The position numbers and the translations under genes were made by a program. This document shows, piece after piece, positions 37,974 to 49,676 of a stretch of DNA of 64,000 nucleotides. The stretch covers positions 1,267,501 through 1,331,500 of the forward strand of contig CM032117.1 of assembly GCA_018894105.1 (NCBI GenBank), written 5' to 3'. Source of the stretch: Jacaranda mimosifolia. Lineage: Eukaryota > Streptophyta > Magnoliopsida > Lamiales > Bignoniaceae. Position 1 is the first letter of the stretch, and every line of letters starts with the position of its first letter. The notes under the pieces are model-generated. The model ran no database searches. It saw only the letters and a program-made list of their open reading frames with translations, and had not been told where the DNA came from.

Positions 37974-40900
37974 ATGGCGTCCCCAGAGGTATGGCTGTCG
38001 GAAAATGCGAACATTAAGGTTTTGAGCAAGGAGATGAGGAACGGCCGGACTGCGCACAATATGTCGTCTTCTTCCCTGCGAAACAAATCGGATCTTTCTG
38101 TTGTTTCCAAAGTTCGGGCCCCGTATTTGAGAAAGGTTTTGGGTAATCTGCAGGAGGTTTTGCTGGGGACGAAGCTTTCCGTTCTGTTTCTGTGTATCCC
38201 TTTTGCCATTGCTGCCAAATATCTTAACTTCGGAAATGTAAGTACAAACACCCGCAAATTAAGATTAATGCATTTTGTAATTATTTTTTTTAAAATTAAT
38301 TGTAATATGTATTTTTTTAAAATTATATTTGTAAACAGCCATGGGTATTTGCTCTGAGTTTGCTTGGACTCGCTCCGCTGGCCGAACGAGTCAGTTTTCT
38401 GACAGAGTAAGAAATTAATTTTATAATTATTTTAATTTTAATTTATTTTTAATTATAAATTATTAAGGATCTAACGGCTTTTAATTTTTATTATTATCCT
38501 GTCCATGTGCAGGCAAATTGCTTTCTACACGGGGCCAACAGGTGATTATTTAAATTATCTCAACCTAACTATTACTTTTTTGTTTTAATTTATTACGAGC
38601 ATCAGGTCAAAAGACTGGCTTTTTGCGTAATTTTCAATCAGTGGTGGCAGGTAAGAATAAGATTCTTTTGGAATTTAGCAATAGTTGAAAAGAAATAATT
38701 TATGGACTAAAAAATCATGCTTAACGTGTTTGGCCCCATCATGATGATAATGGAAAACTATGTCTCGAAAGTACGTAGGTGTCAGGAAATACTTTTGTGT
38801 TTTCAGGCAATCTAAATTATATATTCAGAGAAAATGCCCCCAGTCAGTGGAAATTGGATGATGGGGTGCCATCCTAGTGGCATGCCCCCTCACAGCGCAC
38901 ACACTTTTTATCTTACCAATCAATCATTCATTAAGAAAAGACAAAAAAGGGCGTGTTTGGTTAATTTTTCCCAAAACAAATTGTTTCTCATTATTTTGAG
39001 AAAATATAACTAAACATACATTTATTTTTTCTTCAAAATATTAAAATAAATTTTTATAAAATACTCTCTTTTATCCTTTATTATCTCCAAAATTTTCTTA
39101 TTTTTCAATATAAACATACATATATGATATATATCATATATATATATTTTATTATTCTTATAATAAAAAATATCACTCAACTTCATTTTTACCTCAAAAA
39201 CCCAACAAAAAATATTGATTTGGTTAGTAAAGTAAAAAATGTTTCTTCTAAAACATAAACAAATATAACAAAACTCACCAAAATAAATTTGTAACTATTT
39301 TCCAAAATACAATAAAAAATCCATTACATTCCGCAACACGATTTTCACATTTTGCAATCCTGCTTTCAACATTTATGATCCCAAAATGCATATTAAAATC
39401 ACACAAAAGATATAACCAAACATTGCCAAAAAATCAAAGATGATGTTCTTGTCTTGAGTTTTATTAAATAATACTACTAATTATATAATAAACATGTATC
39501 ACTAGTGTATATATGTTTACATTATAATATATGTTTATATGTATGTGTTAGAGGGAAAGAGATATATATATTGTTCTCTATTGACAAAATTTTAGATCTT
39601 TGTTAGTGTATTTTGCCTAATAATGTTTCCATTTTTCTCTTAAATACTTTTATGCCTCCTGTTGCACCAGTAAACAAAATAAAAAAAATTATTTTATAAT
39701 AAAAGTAATTTTCAAAAGTTTATGAATGACAAGAATTATGTTTAAAACTATGTTATTATTAACCAATAATAACATTTATATAGTAACAATGAAAATATTA
39801 TTAGATTAGTCTGTAGAATATTTGTTTTACTATTGCACTTTCACTTGTTACTACTGGTTGCAAAATTAATTTTATAAATAGCAAACCTTGTTCTGAAAAA
39901 ATTGTTAATTTTAATAGATAAGACGATTTTCATATTACATTTAAATTTTTTACGTCATCAATTTTATTATTATTATTAATTTATTTATTTTTTGAAAATA
40001 CTGAGAATAATACCTTTACTTATTGCTGAAATTTTGCAGTTGGGGGGCTTCTAAATGCAACATGTGGAAATGCCACAGAGCTGATCATAGCCATACTTGC
40101 TCTCATTCGGCGCAATGTAGATGTTGTGAAATACTCCCTGTTGGGCTCTATACTCTCTAACCTTCTTTTGGTCCTTGGGAGCTCTCTTTTCTGTGGTGGC
40201 ATTGCAAATCTGTCAAAAGAACAGAAGTTTGACAGAGTAAGGAGAAAAAAAGAAACTTAATTCTACTAATAGAAAGTTCTTTTGAGATTTCTTGTAATTT
40301 TATTACATCTGATCATTGTGCCTTGCAACTGATGACAGAAACATGTCGATGTCAACACACTGCTTTTGTTGCTCGGATTATTGTGCCACGTCCTACCTTT
40401 GATGTTTAAGTTTGCCGGAAAATCTCCTGAACTAACGGCAGCTGGGACACTTCAGTTGTCCAGGGCGAGTTCCATTATTATGCTGATCGCCTACATTGCT
40501 TATCTTGTTTTCCAGTTATGGACGCATCGAAAATTATTCCAAGCACAAGAGGTATACAACTCAGTGCTCTTTCAATCATAGTCTAATATTAATTTTATGA
40601 AAGAAAGTGAGAACAAAAGTAATATATAGGGATGGCAATGGAATGGGTTAAAATCCGAACCCGAGCTCAACTCGCACCGAATGGGACGGGTTTGGGGTGG
40701 CTAAATGGAATATAGGTTGGGGTATGGGGCACGATTTTCACAACCCGAATTATTGAGGGCGGGCTATGGGGTTTACCTAACCCACCCGCCCCACATAATA
40801 ATAATAATAATATATTTAATTTATTTTACATTTTTTCAAATTGAAAATCATGTCTAAATATTTTTAATTCTACTCTTATCTCCTATTTTGCTTTTAGAAT

Positions 40901-42188
40901 GCATGATTTTTTTATTTTTGTACATTAAATTTGAATTTTAATTTCTTTTAAGTGGTTATAATTTGATATTTTCATTAGTTGATTTCAAATTTTCTAATTC
41001 TTTTTGGGATGACGGGTTATACTCGCCAACCCAATTGGACGAGGCGTACCGGAGTATGGTCTAGCAAGGCAGGGTATGGGGTGAGCCTAACCCGCCCCAC
41101 TGTCATCCCTAGTAATATAGTGACTTGATCATACAGAAACAGAAATACTAGAAGAGTTCATTCAGACAAACTGATATGTGTGGAAAATTTTCAGGACGAA
41201 GAAGACGATGGTGATGACGTTGTATCAGATGAATCGCCAGTAATTGGGTTCTGGAGTGCATTTATTTGGTTGGCTCTGATGACGGGCGTTATAGCTCTTC
41301 TGTCTGAATACGTTGTGGCCACTATTGAAGTAACTGCATTAACTGTCTGCTACTTTACATCAAACTCACCTGTTGAAAACTTTAGAACAAAATTTCTGCA
41401 ATTCTTGCAGGCTGCATCAGATTCTTGGGGCTTGTCTGTCAGCTTCATTAGCCTGATTCTGCTACCAATAGTCGGGAATGCAGCAGAACATGCCGGGGCT
41501 GTCATTTTTGCATTCAAGAACAAATTGGTCGGACATGAAAGAATTTGCATTCTCAGTAGTAATTTTCTTTTGCGAAATACTAATATTAAGGATGTAATAT
41601 TTGTGTGGTGCAGGATATATCTCTAGGTGTTGCTCTAGGTTCGGCAACTCAAATTTCCATGTTTGTGGTAAGATCATCGACCAACCTTTTCAAGCAAATT
41701 AGTTTAACTGGAAGTTGTAACATAGTTCTTGTTGGAAATTTCAGATCCCGTTAAGTGTAATAATTTCATGGATCATGGGCATCAAAATGGATCTCGATTT
41801 CAATCTTCTTGAGACGAGCACTCTCGCTCTAGCAATACTTGTAACAGCATTCACACTACAGGTAAATTAGTTTAAACTTTAAGAACATATGACAGGACAG
41901 GATTTAATTTTCCATTACATGGAAATTTTGTGAATTTTTACAGGACGGGACGTCTCATTACATAAAGGGACTGGTTCTTCTACTGTGCTACTTTGTTGTA
42001 GGGGTCTGCTTTTTTGTGTTTAAGGCGCCACTTGGTAAGCATTAATCCAATAATGATCTTGAATAAATATAGGCATAATAATTTGATCAAATTTAACTAC
42101 GTTTTTTTCTTGAATCTGTCTCTCTGCAGACCGGTCTGCCAACTTGAAGTATAAATCCTCGGAAAATAAAGGGATGATGAGAGTTTGA
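37974..42188 (+). CDS. Vacuolar cation/proton exchanger, CAX type I-A
   Basis: Eleven exons join in phase: 37974-38237, 38339-38406, 38513-38541, 40040-40236, 40339-40551, 41195-41329, 41411-41527, 41614-41667, 41745-41861, 41944-42034 and 42130-42188, giving 447 residues. It is an H+-driven Ca2+/metal antiporter of the tonoplast (family knowledge). The N-terminal [18 protein letters not shown] is the conserved regulatory-tail segment of CAX1/CAX3/CAX4. The two cation-selectivity repeats are GNATELI (Glu134) and GNAAEHAGA (Glu328). The acidic loop DEEDDGDD starts at residue 258, between the two halves. About eleven membrane segments are visible. Gene order suggests orthology to Arabidopsis CAX4 (At5g01490), but the protein is also close to CAX1/CAX3. 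Introns 3 and 5 each contain a transposon. Confidence 0.93.
38948..39431. mobile_element. MITE-like element, TGTTTGGTTATGTTTT family, copy 4, in CAX intron 3
   Basis: It runs from GGGCGTGTTTGGTTAATT to ATATAACCAAACATTGCC and shares the family interior (CAAAATATTAAAATAAA, CATAAACAAATATAACAAAA). It lies inside the 1.5 kb third intron of CAX, away from the splice sites. Confidence 0.6.
40627..41111. mobile_element. hAT MITE with perfect 8 bp duplication, in CAX intron 5
   Basis: The 485 bp insert starts TAGGGATGGCAATGG and ends CCACTGTCATCCCTA, an inverted repeat with two mismatches. It is flanked by GTAATATA on both sides (40619-40626 and 41112-41119). Subterminal GGGTGGGGT/ACCCGCCCC-rich motifs are typical of this kind of hAT MITE. 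It ends about 80 bases before the exon 6 acceptor. No protein is encoded. Confidence 0.88.
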
Positions 42189-42674
42189 AAAACTGCAATG
42201 TCTGAAACTGTAAGTTTGGGCTGTAGGATTTTCCCTTCGCATGGGGGAGATTGAACAGATTGGATGGAATCTGTATAAGTTAGTTGAAATGGAGATGAAC
42301 TTATCAGTTGGATCCATTGTGTGTATATATATATATGTCTGAAAATGAAGAGGACTGGATTACATATGTATAAGGTTGTCCAGATTTTGAGTAGCTGGAG
42401 GATACACTAATTAATTAGCTTCATTTATTTCTTCTTTCTTAATCTGTGTTCTTTCTCATGATAAATGGGAATTAAAGTAGCTGTTGCAGCTGTATATAAT
42501 TTTCCAATAATGCAATATTGTTTATAAGATAAAGCAATAATAATTTACAAATACTTCAGAATTCAGGCAGGAAGCCAATCTTTATCTTTTCTTCGATTTT
42601 TTATTTTTTTTTGGGAGAAGTTGAAAAATTAATTCAAGGAAGGGGCGCCTTTATTATTTTTTTCCCCTACTAAT

Positions 42675-42992
42675 TTTTTTTTTTGAGAGAGTATCTTTTA
42701 CAACAAATTTATAAATTCAGTTGTCAAACCAAGAAGATCAGTCTTATAATAAATCAATCAATAGAATACGAATATCAAATCAACTAAAATGGAAGTAGAA
42801 TATCAGTCTTACAACAAATCAATCAATAGGATACGAATATCAAATCAACCAAGATGGAAGTACAAACTCTACAAGACCACAACCAAGAGGCACACATAAA
42901 GTACACACAAAGACGTCCATTCGGGTCGAACATGAGACATTCATATAATAGGGGAGACTTAATGCCATTGGGCTACAAACTACTAGACTTTT
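42675..42992 (-). mobile_element. tRNA-derived SINE, copy 1
   Basis: Read on the minus strand, the element starts with GTCTAGTAGTTTGTAGCC. It has a pol III box A (TAGCCCAATGG, 42963-42975 region) and a box B (GTTCGACCC, 42923-42931), and ends in an A run. It is bounded by the 9 bp direct repeat CCTACTAAT at 42666-42674 and 42993-43001. The 3' body contains an internal tandem duplication of roughly 65 bases (TTGATTTGATATTCGTAT occurs twice), which makes this copy longer than the other two. Confidence 0.85.
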
Positions 42993-43891
42993 CCTACTAA
43001 TATTTGAGTGCATGAAATGCATGCAAACAATAAAAATTGTTCTTTTTTAAGTCTTGTTTGCTTCGATTGATTATGTTTGATAGATGCATAATCATTCCTA
43101 ATTTATTTTTTGTTTGTTTTGATATAAGGCCCATGATAAGTCATTGGCCCTATATTAAGTTGGAATATGGATCAAGAGGTGACATGCTTGATACATTTTC
43201 CTTGAGTTGGATAAGATTCAAAAAGATCAAATTACTATTGATTAGTATATAAAAATATATATTAAAATAAATAATAAAAGGTTATAATCGTAAAATTATA
43301 TGTTTTGTTTTAATATATTTTTCAGTTAATCATACCAACCAAACGTAAAATTATATTGCTTTATTCTGATAGCCTTAAAATATATCATTTGTTTGTATAT
43401 AATTCATAATCACATTACTCCAAGCAAACTAGCCCCTTAAGGTATAACAGTTTTTAGGATACTGATAACAGAAAAGGAGTTGATACAATGAAGAAAGTTG
43501 ACTTGGATATAGAAAAAAGATTGAAGAATAATTTGTAAAGTTACTGTAATGCAAGGAGTAAAATTGAAAAAAGATGTGGCATTAGAATCTTTTTACTATT
43601 TTCTACACAAAAATTGAAGAGGATTGAAAATTAAGCTAATACTAGAATATTGATAGGTAACTATTAATAGTAAAATATTTTAAAAAAATGGTATAAATTG
43701 AAAACTGTGAAGAAATATATGAAAACAATGAATTGAGTAAATAAAATTAAAATTATGTAAAATATTTGATGTTTATTTTAAAATCCAATAATTTTATGGT
43801 TATATATTAATTTGTATTAAATTTTTGTCTCGTACAAATTATAATTACCCTTTGAAATTAAATTAATCTGTCAAAGTAATTTAAGAACATG

Positions 43892-44130
43892 TCTAGCGGC
43901 TTGTAGCCCAATGACATCGAATCTCCCTTATTATGTAAGAAGTATTGCGATCGACCCGAATGAGTGTCTTTGTGTGCACATTATGTGTGCATTTTGATTG
44001 TTATCTTGTGGAGTTTGTACTTTTATTTTCTCTAATTTGATATTTATATTCTACAGATTTGTTATAAGATTGATCTTCTTGATTGAATAATTGGATGTAT
44101 AGAATTTTTGCAAATGATACTCTTTAAAAA
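43892..44130 (+). mobile_element. tRNA-derived SINE, copy 2
   Basis: Same family as the copy at 42675-42992: GTCTAGCGGCTTGTAGCC, box A TAGCCCAATGA, box B GATCGACCC, the shared TTTGTGTGCACATTATGTGTG and TGGAGTTTGTACTTTTATTT, and a tail ending CTCTTTAAAAATAAAAAT. A target duplication is not clear. Confidence 0.75.
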
Positions 44131-44766
44131 TAAAAATAAGAATATTTTTATAATATTTCATTTTAATTAAATGGGCTCTTATTTATCAATTAAATGAATT
44201 TTAAATTTGAAAGATATTTAACACATTTATAAATAGCTAGTCACCGAAAATAGAAATCAGAATTTGGTCAACATAATTGCACCCAGAAAAAAAGTGTAAT
44301 AAAATTAATTGAAGCATAAGAATGTGTTGGTAATTGAAGAAATAAATTATAAAACACAAAATGAAGAGGTCTACCAAATAATAGTAATCTATATCTATAT
44401 TATTATAAAAAGGAATGCATTTTTGTGTTTAAAATAAAATTATAATACCAAATTTATCTTTTTATTTATTCAATATATTCAATAAAGAATTATATGTACA
44501 AATAACTATCATTTATTCAAAAACTTCCACTATATATCTATTTTAATTAGTTTAAAATTTTTTCTTTAATTTGATAATGAATTATAAAAAATTTATTTTA
44601 AGTAAGTGTTATTTTTATAATTATATAAATTATAAACATATTTTTATGATGCATATCAATTTTTAATATAATGAATGTGAGAATATTTTTATTCAAAAAT
44701 ATTTTATGCACAGAAACTGTGTAATATTTAAAAATAAATAAATAAATAAACCCCAAAGCCTCTGCG

Positions 44767-44805
44767 ATGCACTTCATTCCCTCTCCTACGCTTCATTGCA
44801 ACTAA
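44767..44805 (+). promoter_or_regulatory. Upstream ORF in the plastid-carrier leader
   Basis: An ATG at 44767 opens a 12-codon frame plus stop, out of frame with the carrier start at 44865. It only matters if transcription begins upstream of it. Confidence 0.3.
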
Positions 44806-44864
44806 CTCTCCACGCCTTATCTGAACAGAGGGAAAGAAAAACGGACCCTGACCTCTTTTCGCGA

Positions 44865-47800
44865 ATGAGTAATAATTCTCGAGCTAGGTTAGTATGGCGG
44901 GAAATTTCGGGTCTCGACCCGAACAATTCTACCGAATTCCAGTGCCGAAACAAATGGTTCGCTAGCGACAGCAATGGCAGAAGGTCTAATTTTGCGTGTA
45001 TATCGCTTGCGGAGAAGAGGGAGGAAAAGGAGATATCGCCTACGGCCGCTCAGCTTCTCAAGCATCCTTTGGCTATGGTTGCATTGGTTCCTAAAGATGC
45101 TGCGCTTTTCGCCGCCGGAGCAATTGCTGGCGCTGCCGCCAAAACCGTCACCGCCCCGCTCGACAGAATTAAGCTTCTTATGCAGGTTTTTTCTTTTTAT
45201 TTTTTAACCAGAATTTTGTCGCAGTTCCTTAATCTGAGTGATTGTTTTTGCCCCTGAGTTTCGTATGTATTAACTTTTTCAATTTTGCTGCTGAAAATTT
45301 TTTGTTGTCTCCTATTTTACTTTGTTATTTTCAGTATTTTGGAAAATATATCATCTGAAATGTTACTGTTAACCAAATTTATACTGTCTTTCATTTTATG
45401 AAATGTAGCCAAGTTTAGAAGTTCTGGCTAATCATAATATTTTTATCGAAGGCAACTTAATCTAATGTAGGAATTTTTGGGTATTATTTTGTGCTAATGC
45501 TGCTGCAGTATTTTTTTTTTATCTGATTCTGTCATTTGTTTTGAAGCATTTGTAAAATATTGAATTAAATTTAGTTCAGTGCATGTCTCGACTACAATAC
45601 TCGCCTATGATACTTGTGCATTTACTTATCCCTAGAATCGGTTTGCTGCTGATATGAGAAAATTTCTGAGTTCTTATATAATTATTGGTTCAGTTCTTAT
45701 AGTCATTCACTTTTCTCTCATTTTATGCAGACTCATGGACTTAGAGCTGGACAAGAAGGTGCAAAGAAGGGAATAGGATTTATTGAGGTATTTCACTGGC
45801 ATCTGTCCTGTTGATGCCGATTATACTAGCTGTTCGCCTAGTAAGATTCCACATTGTATTTTCTTATAGGCAATTGGAAGAGGTAAGTACTTTGCTGACA
45901 CTGCAAAGTCGATACCCACTAAAATCGTGTGATTAAGGATGTGTAAAGCATTATATCTTAACTTTTTAAGGGTATATTTTATTGTGATTTTTTTATTGCT
46001 TATAAGTGCTGTGAGAGTCCATGAAAGCATCCAATTAGCCGAACCAACCAATTAATAAGATACCTGAATGGATTTCACATGTCTATATTTCCTTTTTCCT
46101 CCCCAATTTACATAAGAGGAATCTATTCTATTAATTTCTGCATTTTCTCTTTTTGCACTTTCCTTCCTTGGTGTCCTTGTCCCTCTCATGATGATGGCAA
46201 ATGTAGTCCTGTTCTCATATTTGAGTTAGGAACTGAAACTTCAGTTCATGTATAAGTGACAAACATTATTGTCTTCTTTTATTTGTATATTAAGTATATT
46301 CTAATCCATTTGCTAACATTGCTATGCCTGTTGTTAGCTTCTCTTTATTGTGTTCCTGCATACTGTTTCTTCTGTATATTTTTTTTCATATGCTGTAAAA
46401 ATTTCCATGTGCAGTAACATTTTTTGAATTTTAATTTAGGCCTTCACATTGATTGGGAAGGAAGAAGGATTAAAAGGGTACTGGAAAGGGAACCTCCCCC
46501 AGGTTTGGTGTTCTCTCTCTGCCGTCCAAATATTTTCTGTAGCATGAGAAGCTTTATTTGTTTATTAAACTTCAATTATAACAGTATTTTGTCACACTTT
46601 TGATGCTCTAGGTGATACGAATCATACCTTATAGTGCAGTACAGCTTTTTGCCTATGAAACATACAAGGTGATGATGAAATCTTATCCTCCAAGAAGCAT
46701 CGTGTCTCATCATCCATGTATATTAACGATACAATCATCCATGTTTTATTTTTCAGAAACTTTTTCGAGGAAAGAATGGGGAACTCTCTGTAATTGGAAG
46801 ATTAGCAGCAGGTGCTTGTGCTGGCATGACTTCAACTTTCGTAAGTTGAAAAAAAGAATAGATGGACTAGAAATTTATTGCATCCAATAAATTTAGTCTA
46901 CGGCTTCCGTGTTAATGAGTTTTGTAGAGTGAATTTTAAGTACTGTTACCTCTGTGTTTGGGATAAAGTTGAAAGGCCCATGGAACTTCTTGAGAAAGGA
47001 AACTAATATAAAAATAAAAACACAGAGACATGTATGCCCGCCCAAATCATTAACAACTACTTATTCTATTTGTTTTCAACATTCATTTGTATCTAAGTTA
47101 TCAGTATATACGCAGGTTACCTACCCATTAGATGTCCTCAGGTTGAGGTTAGCTGTTGAACCTGGATACAAAACAATGACAGAGGTAAAGCTATTTGATC
47201 TATGTTAATTATCGAGAGAAGTTCTCCATATGTGATGACAAATCTCTGCATTCCTGTTCTATGTTTTGCAGGTTGGTCTAAACATGTTGAGAGACGAAGG
47301 ATTTGCATCATTTTATAATGGTCTAGGACCTTCTCTTATTGGAATCGCGCCTTATATAGCAGTGAATTTTTGCGTCTTTGACTTGTGAGCTTACTAATTT
47401 AGCAGATCTTCAATTTACTGCTGTTCAGGTAGAACATGCTCAAAGTTTACAGACTTAAATCTGAATCTCATCTGAATGTCAGGGTGAAGAAGGCTCTGCC
47501 AGAAAAATATCAGAAGAGGACTGAAACATCAATGGCAACAGCTCTGGTGTCAGCAACTGTAGCCACACTCATGTGCTATCCTTTGGACACAGTTAGGCGG
47601 CAAATGCAAATGAAGGGTAGTCCCTACATGACAGTTTTGGATGCCTTACCAGGTAATATTATACTGGGAAGCAAACTAGTTAATCAATGTCAAGTTTAGG
47701 CTTAACTCCAGAATAAGTGTTAAAGGTTACCCTATTTTGAGGAATCTTTTGAAGCAAAGAATAAACAAAAGCTTATGAAGCAAGCATTGAGAGGAGATGA

Positions 47801-48685
47801 AAGTCCTAAGCTTCATTTATATCGAATGCAACTGTCTCCATCGGTTTAAAGATTGATTTGAACATGGCTGCAAAATTTAGAGTTGCATAAACACAAAAAA
47901 TATACTTTCGCGTAACACCATTGCATTTCTAATGATCAACATCCTTGCATGATGAGAACAACAATGTTGTTGACATTGGTTTTTCACATAATTGCGCAAG
48001 TTTATGATGTTTTAAGCCACTGTTATGAAGGTTGTGCTCATAAAACACAATTAAATTTCTATTTTCTAAGAGCCATAAGCCAACTTGGTCTTACTTTCTT
48101 AGCTATAGAATGCCCACGCCAAATTTTATTTTCCCCCCATCAAGGTACTAATTTGATCAATATCCTTTCAATACTTTAAGTGATATGATGTGGGACCATC
48201 GAAGTAAATTTTATTTGGTGAATATTGATACTAGTTATTAGAATGCGATCTAATTAAATAAACTGCATTGGTATTTGGTAGTCAGATGCTAGTGCAGTTA
48301 TATTCTTGTACTGGTTGGTTAGACAATTTGAGTTTCTCGCTGCTTGTTGTTGCTAATTATGTCAATGAATATCTTGAATCAGGAATTGTGGCTCGTGATG
48401 GTTTAGTGGGACTCTACAGGGGTTTTCTCCCCAATGCATTAAAGACTTTACCAAACAGCAGGTTCTCCATTCTTTCTCCTCCCTTGTCAATGTTTTCTTT
48501 TTTTTTTTTTTTTTCCCCTCGCCCTCTCTCTCTATATATATGTGCATAGAGTATTCAATTTATTATTCTTTTGCAGCATAAGGCTTACAACCTTCGACAC
48601 TGTGAAGCGTCTGATTGCAGCAGCAGAAAAAGAATTTCAAAGCATTGTAGAGGAAAATCGCAAGAAACAAGAGCAAAGTGCTTAG
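44865..48685 (+). CDS. Plastid adenylate/PAPS carrier (TAAC/EAAC type, mitochondrial carrier family)
   Basis: Ten exons: 44865-45185, 45731-45787, 46440-46502, 46612-46668, 46757-46840, 47116-47184, 47272-47384, 47483-47652, 48383-48461 and 48577-48685, giving 373 residues. Three carrier repeats are marked by the signatures PLDRIKLLMQ (Pro98), YPLDVLRLRL (Pro198) and CYPLDTVRRQ (Pro288). Conserved phrases GYWKGNLPQVIR, YSAVQLFAYETYK and GLYRGFLPNALKTLPNSSIRL identify the plant group of Arabidopsis TAAC (At5g01500, also described as PAPS transporter PAPST1) and its paralogue At3g51870. The first about 60 residues are basic and Ser-rich, in keeping with a transit peptide. The frame is open further upstream, but no in-frame ATG precedes 44865. 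Gene order favours TAAC. Confidence 0.92.
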
Positions 48686-49187
48686 CGACAACAGTATCTA
48701 GCTTTTAGTATTCTTCAGCATCCCTTTGCTCGTAGCATTTATTTTGTAAAAAGCATGTCTCTATGGAAATCAGGTCTTTCAAATGAGAGATTGAGCTGCG
48801 GGTACTTAAATCATGACCCAGGGATGTATTTTTTGTCATACAATCAGCTGTAGTGGCTTAGTATAGGTAGATACTAGGGTATATGAATCTCTGATTTATC
48901 TTCCTTCTGATCATGGAACTTCCATGCATATAATTTGCAAATTCAGTTCTCCAGTATTGTAGTCCATAACATAGCCTGGATGGTCTTGGTAGTATTTAAG
49001 TTTGCAAATTCTAGTTATTAGAGCAAAACCAATCCTCTTTTTGGTTTTTCCATTTCATACCCTGATAATGGATAAATATGCACATGAAAAAATGCATAGG
49101 TCTCGCTCCTGCCTTTAATCTTTTTGTTTTTTTCAATTATTTTTTCTGATAATTTCCTGCCTTTTATTTTTAAAAAGAAAATTGAAG

Positions 49188-49456
49188 AGAGAGAGAGAGA
49201 CAGAGAGTCCAATGGCGTGCTACCCAATAGCATCAAGTCTTCCCTATTATGTGGGATGTCTTGTGTTCGATTCTCGAATGAGCTTTTTTATGTGTGCTTT
49301 ATGTGTGCCTCTTGATTGTGATTTTTGTGGAATTTGTACTTTTATTTTTTTTGATTTAATATTTGTATTCTATTAATTTATTGTAATACTGATTTTTTTG
49401 ATTTGATAATTGAATAGACTTATTGTAAATGATAATCTCTAAAAAAAAAAAAAAAA
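49188..49456 (+). mobile_element. tRNA-derived SINE, copy 3, upstream of the RUS5-like gene
   Basis: It contains a degenerate box A (TACCCAATAGC), a box B (GTTCGATTC), the family body TTTATGTGTGCTTTATGTGT and the 3' end GATAATCTCT followed by an A run of about 20. The direct repeat AAAATTGAA occurs at 49179-49187 and overlaps the end of the A tail at 49457-49465. It lies about 220 bases upstream of the RUS5-like start codon. A GA-rich stretch at its 5' edge blurs the exact start. Confidence 0.8.
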
Positions 49457-49676
49457 AAAATTGAAAACGGATAAAAGGCCGAGTGGGCCTTTGCAATTCT
49501 TTCGCTTCTCTCCCTAAGGGCCCACTAGTTAAAGCCCACAACAATAGTAATTAATATAAGATCCAAAATGATTTGCTGATGCAATTTTCATCTACTCTCG
49601 CATCTCCTGCTCCCCAGAAAAAAGAGCATCCCGCTAAAAAAAAAGCAATAAGGATAGAAAAAGAAAATTTTCAAAA

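Larger units (their letters stand above)
42189..44864. other. Intergenic region between CAX and the plastid carrier
   Basis: It holds the CAX 3' region, two SINE copies (listed separately) in opposite orientation, and otherwise very AT-rich DNA without a visible gene. Confidence 0.5.
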
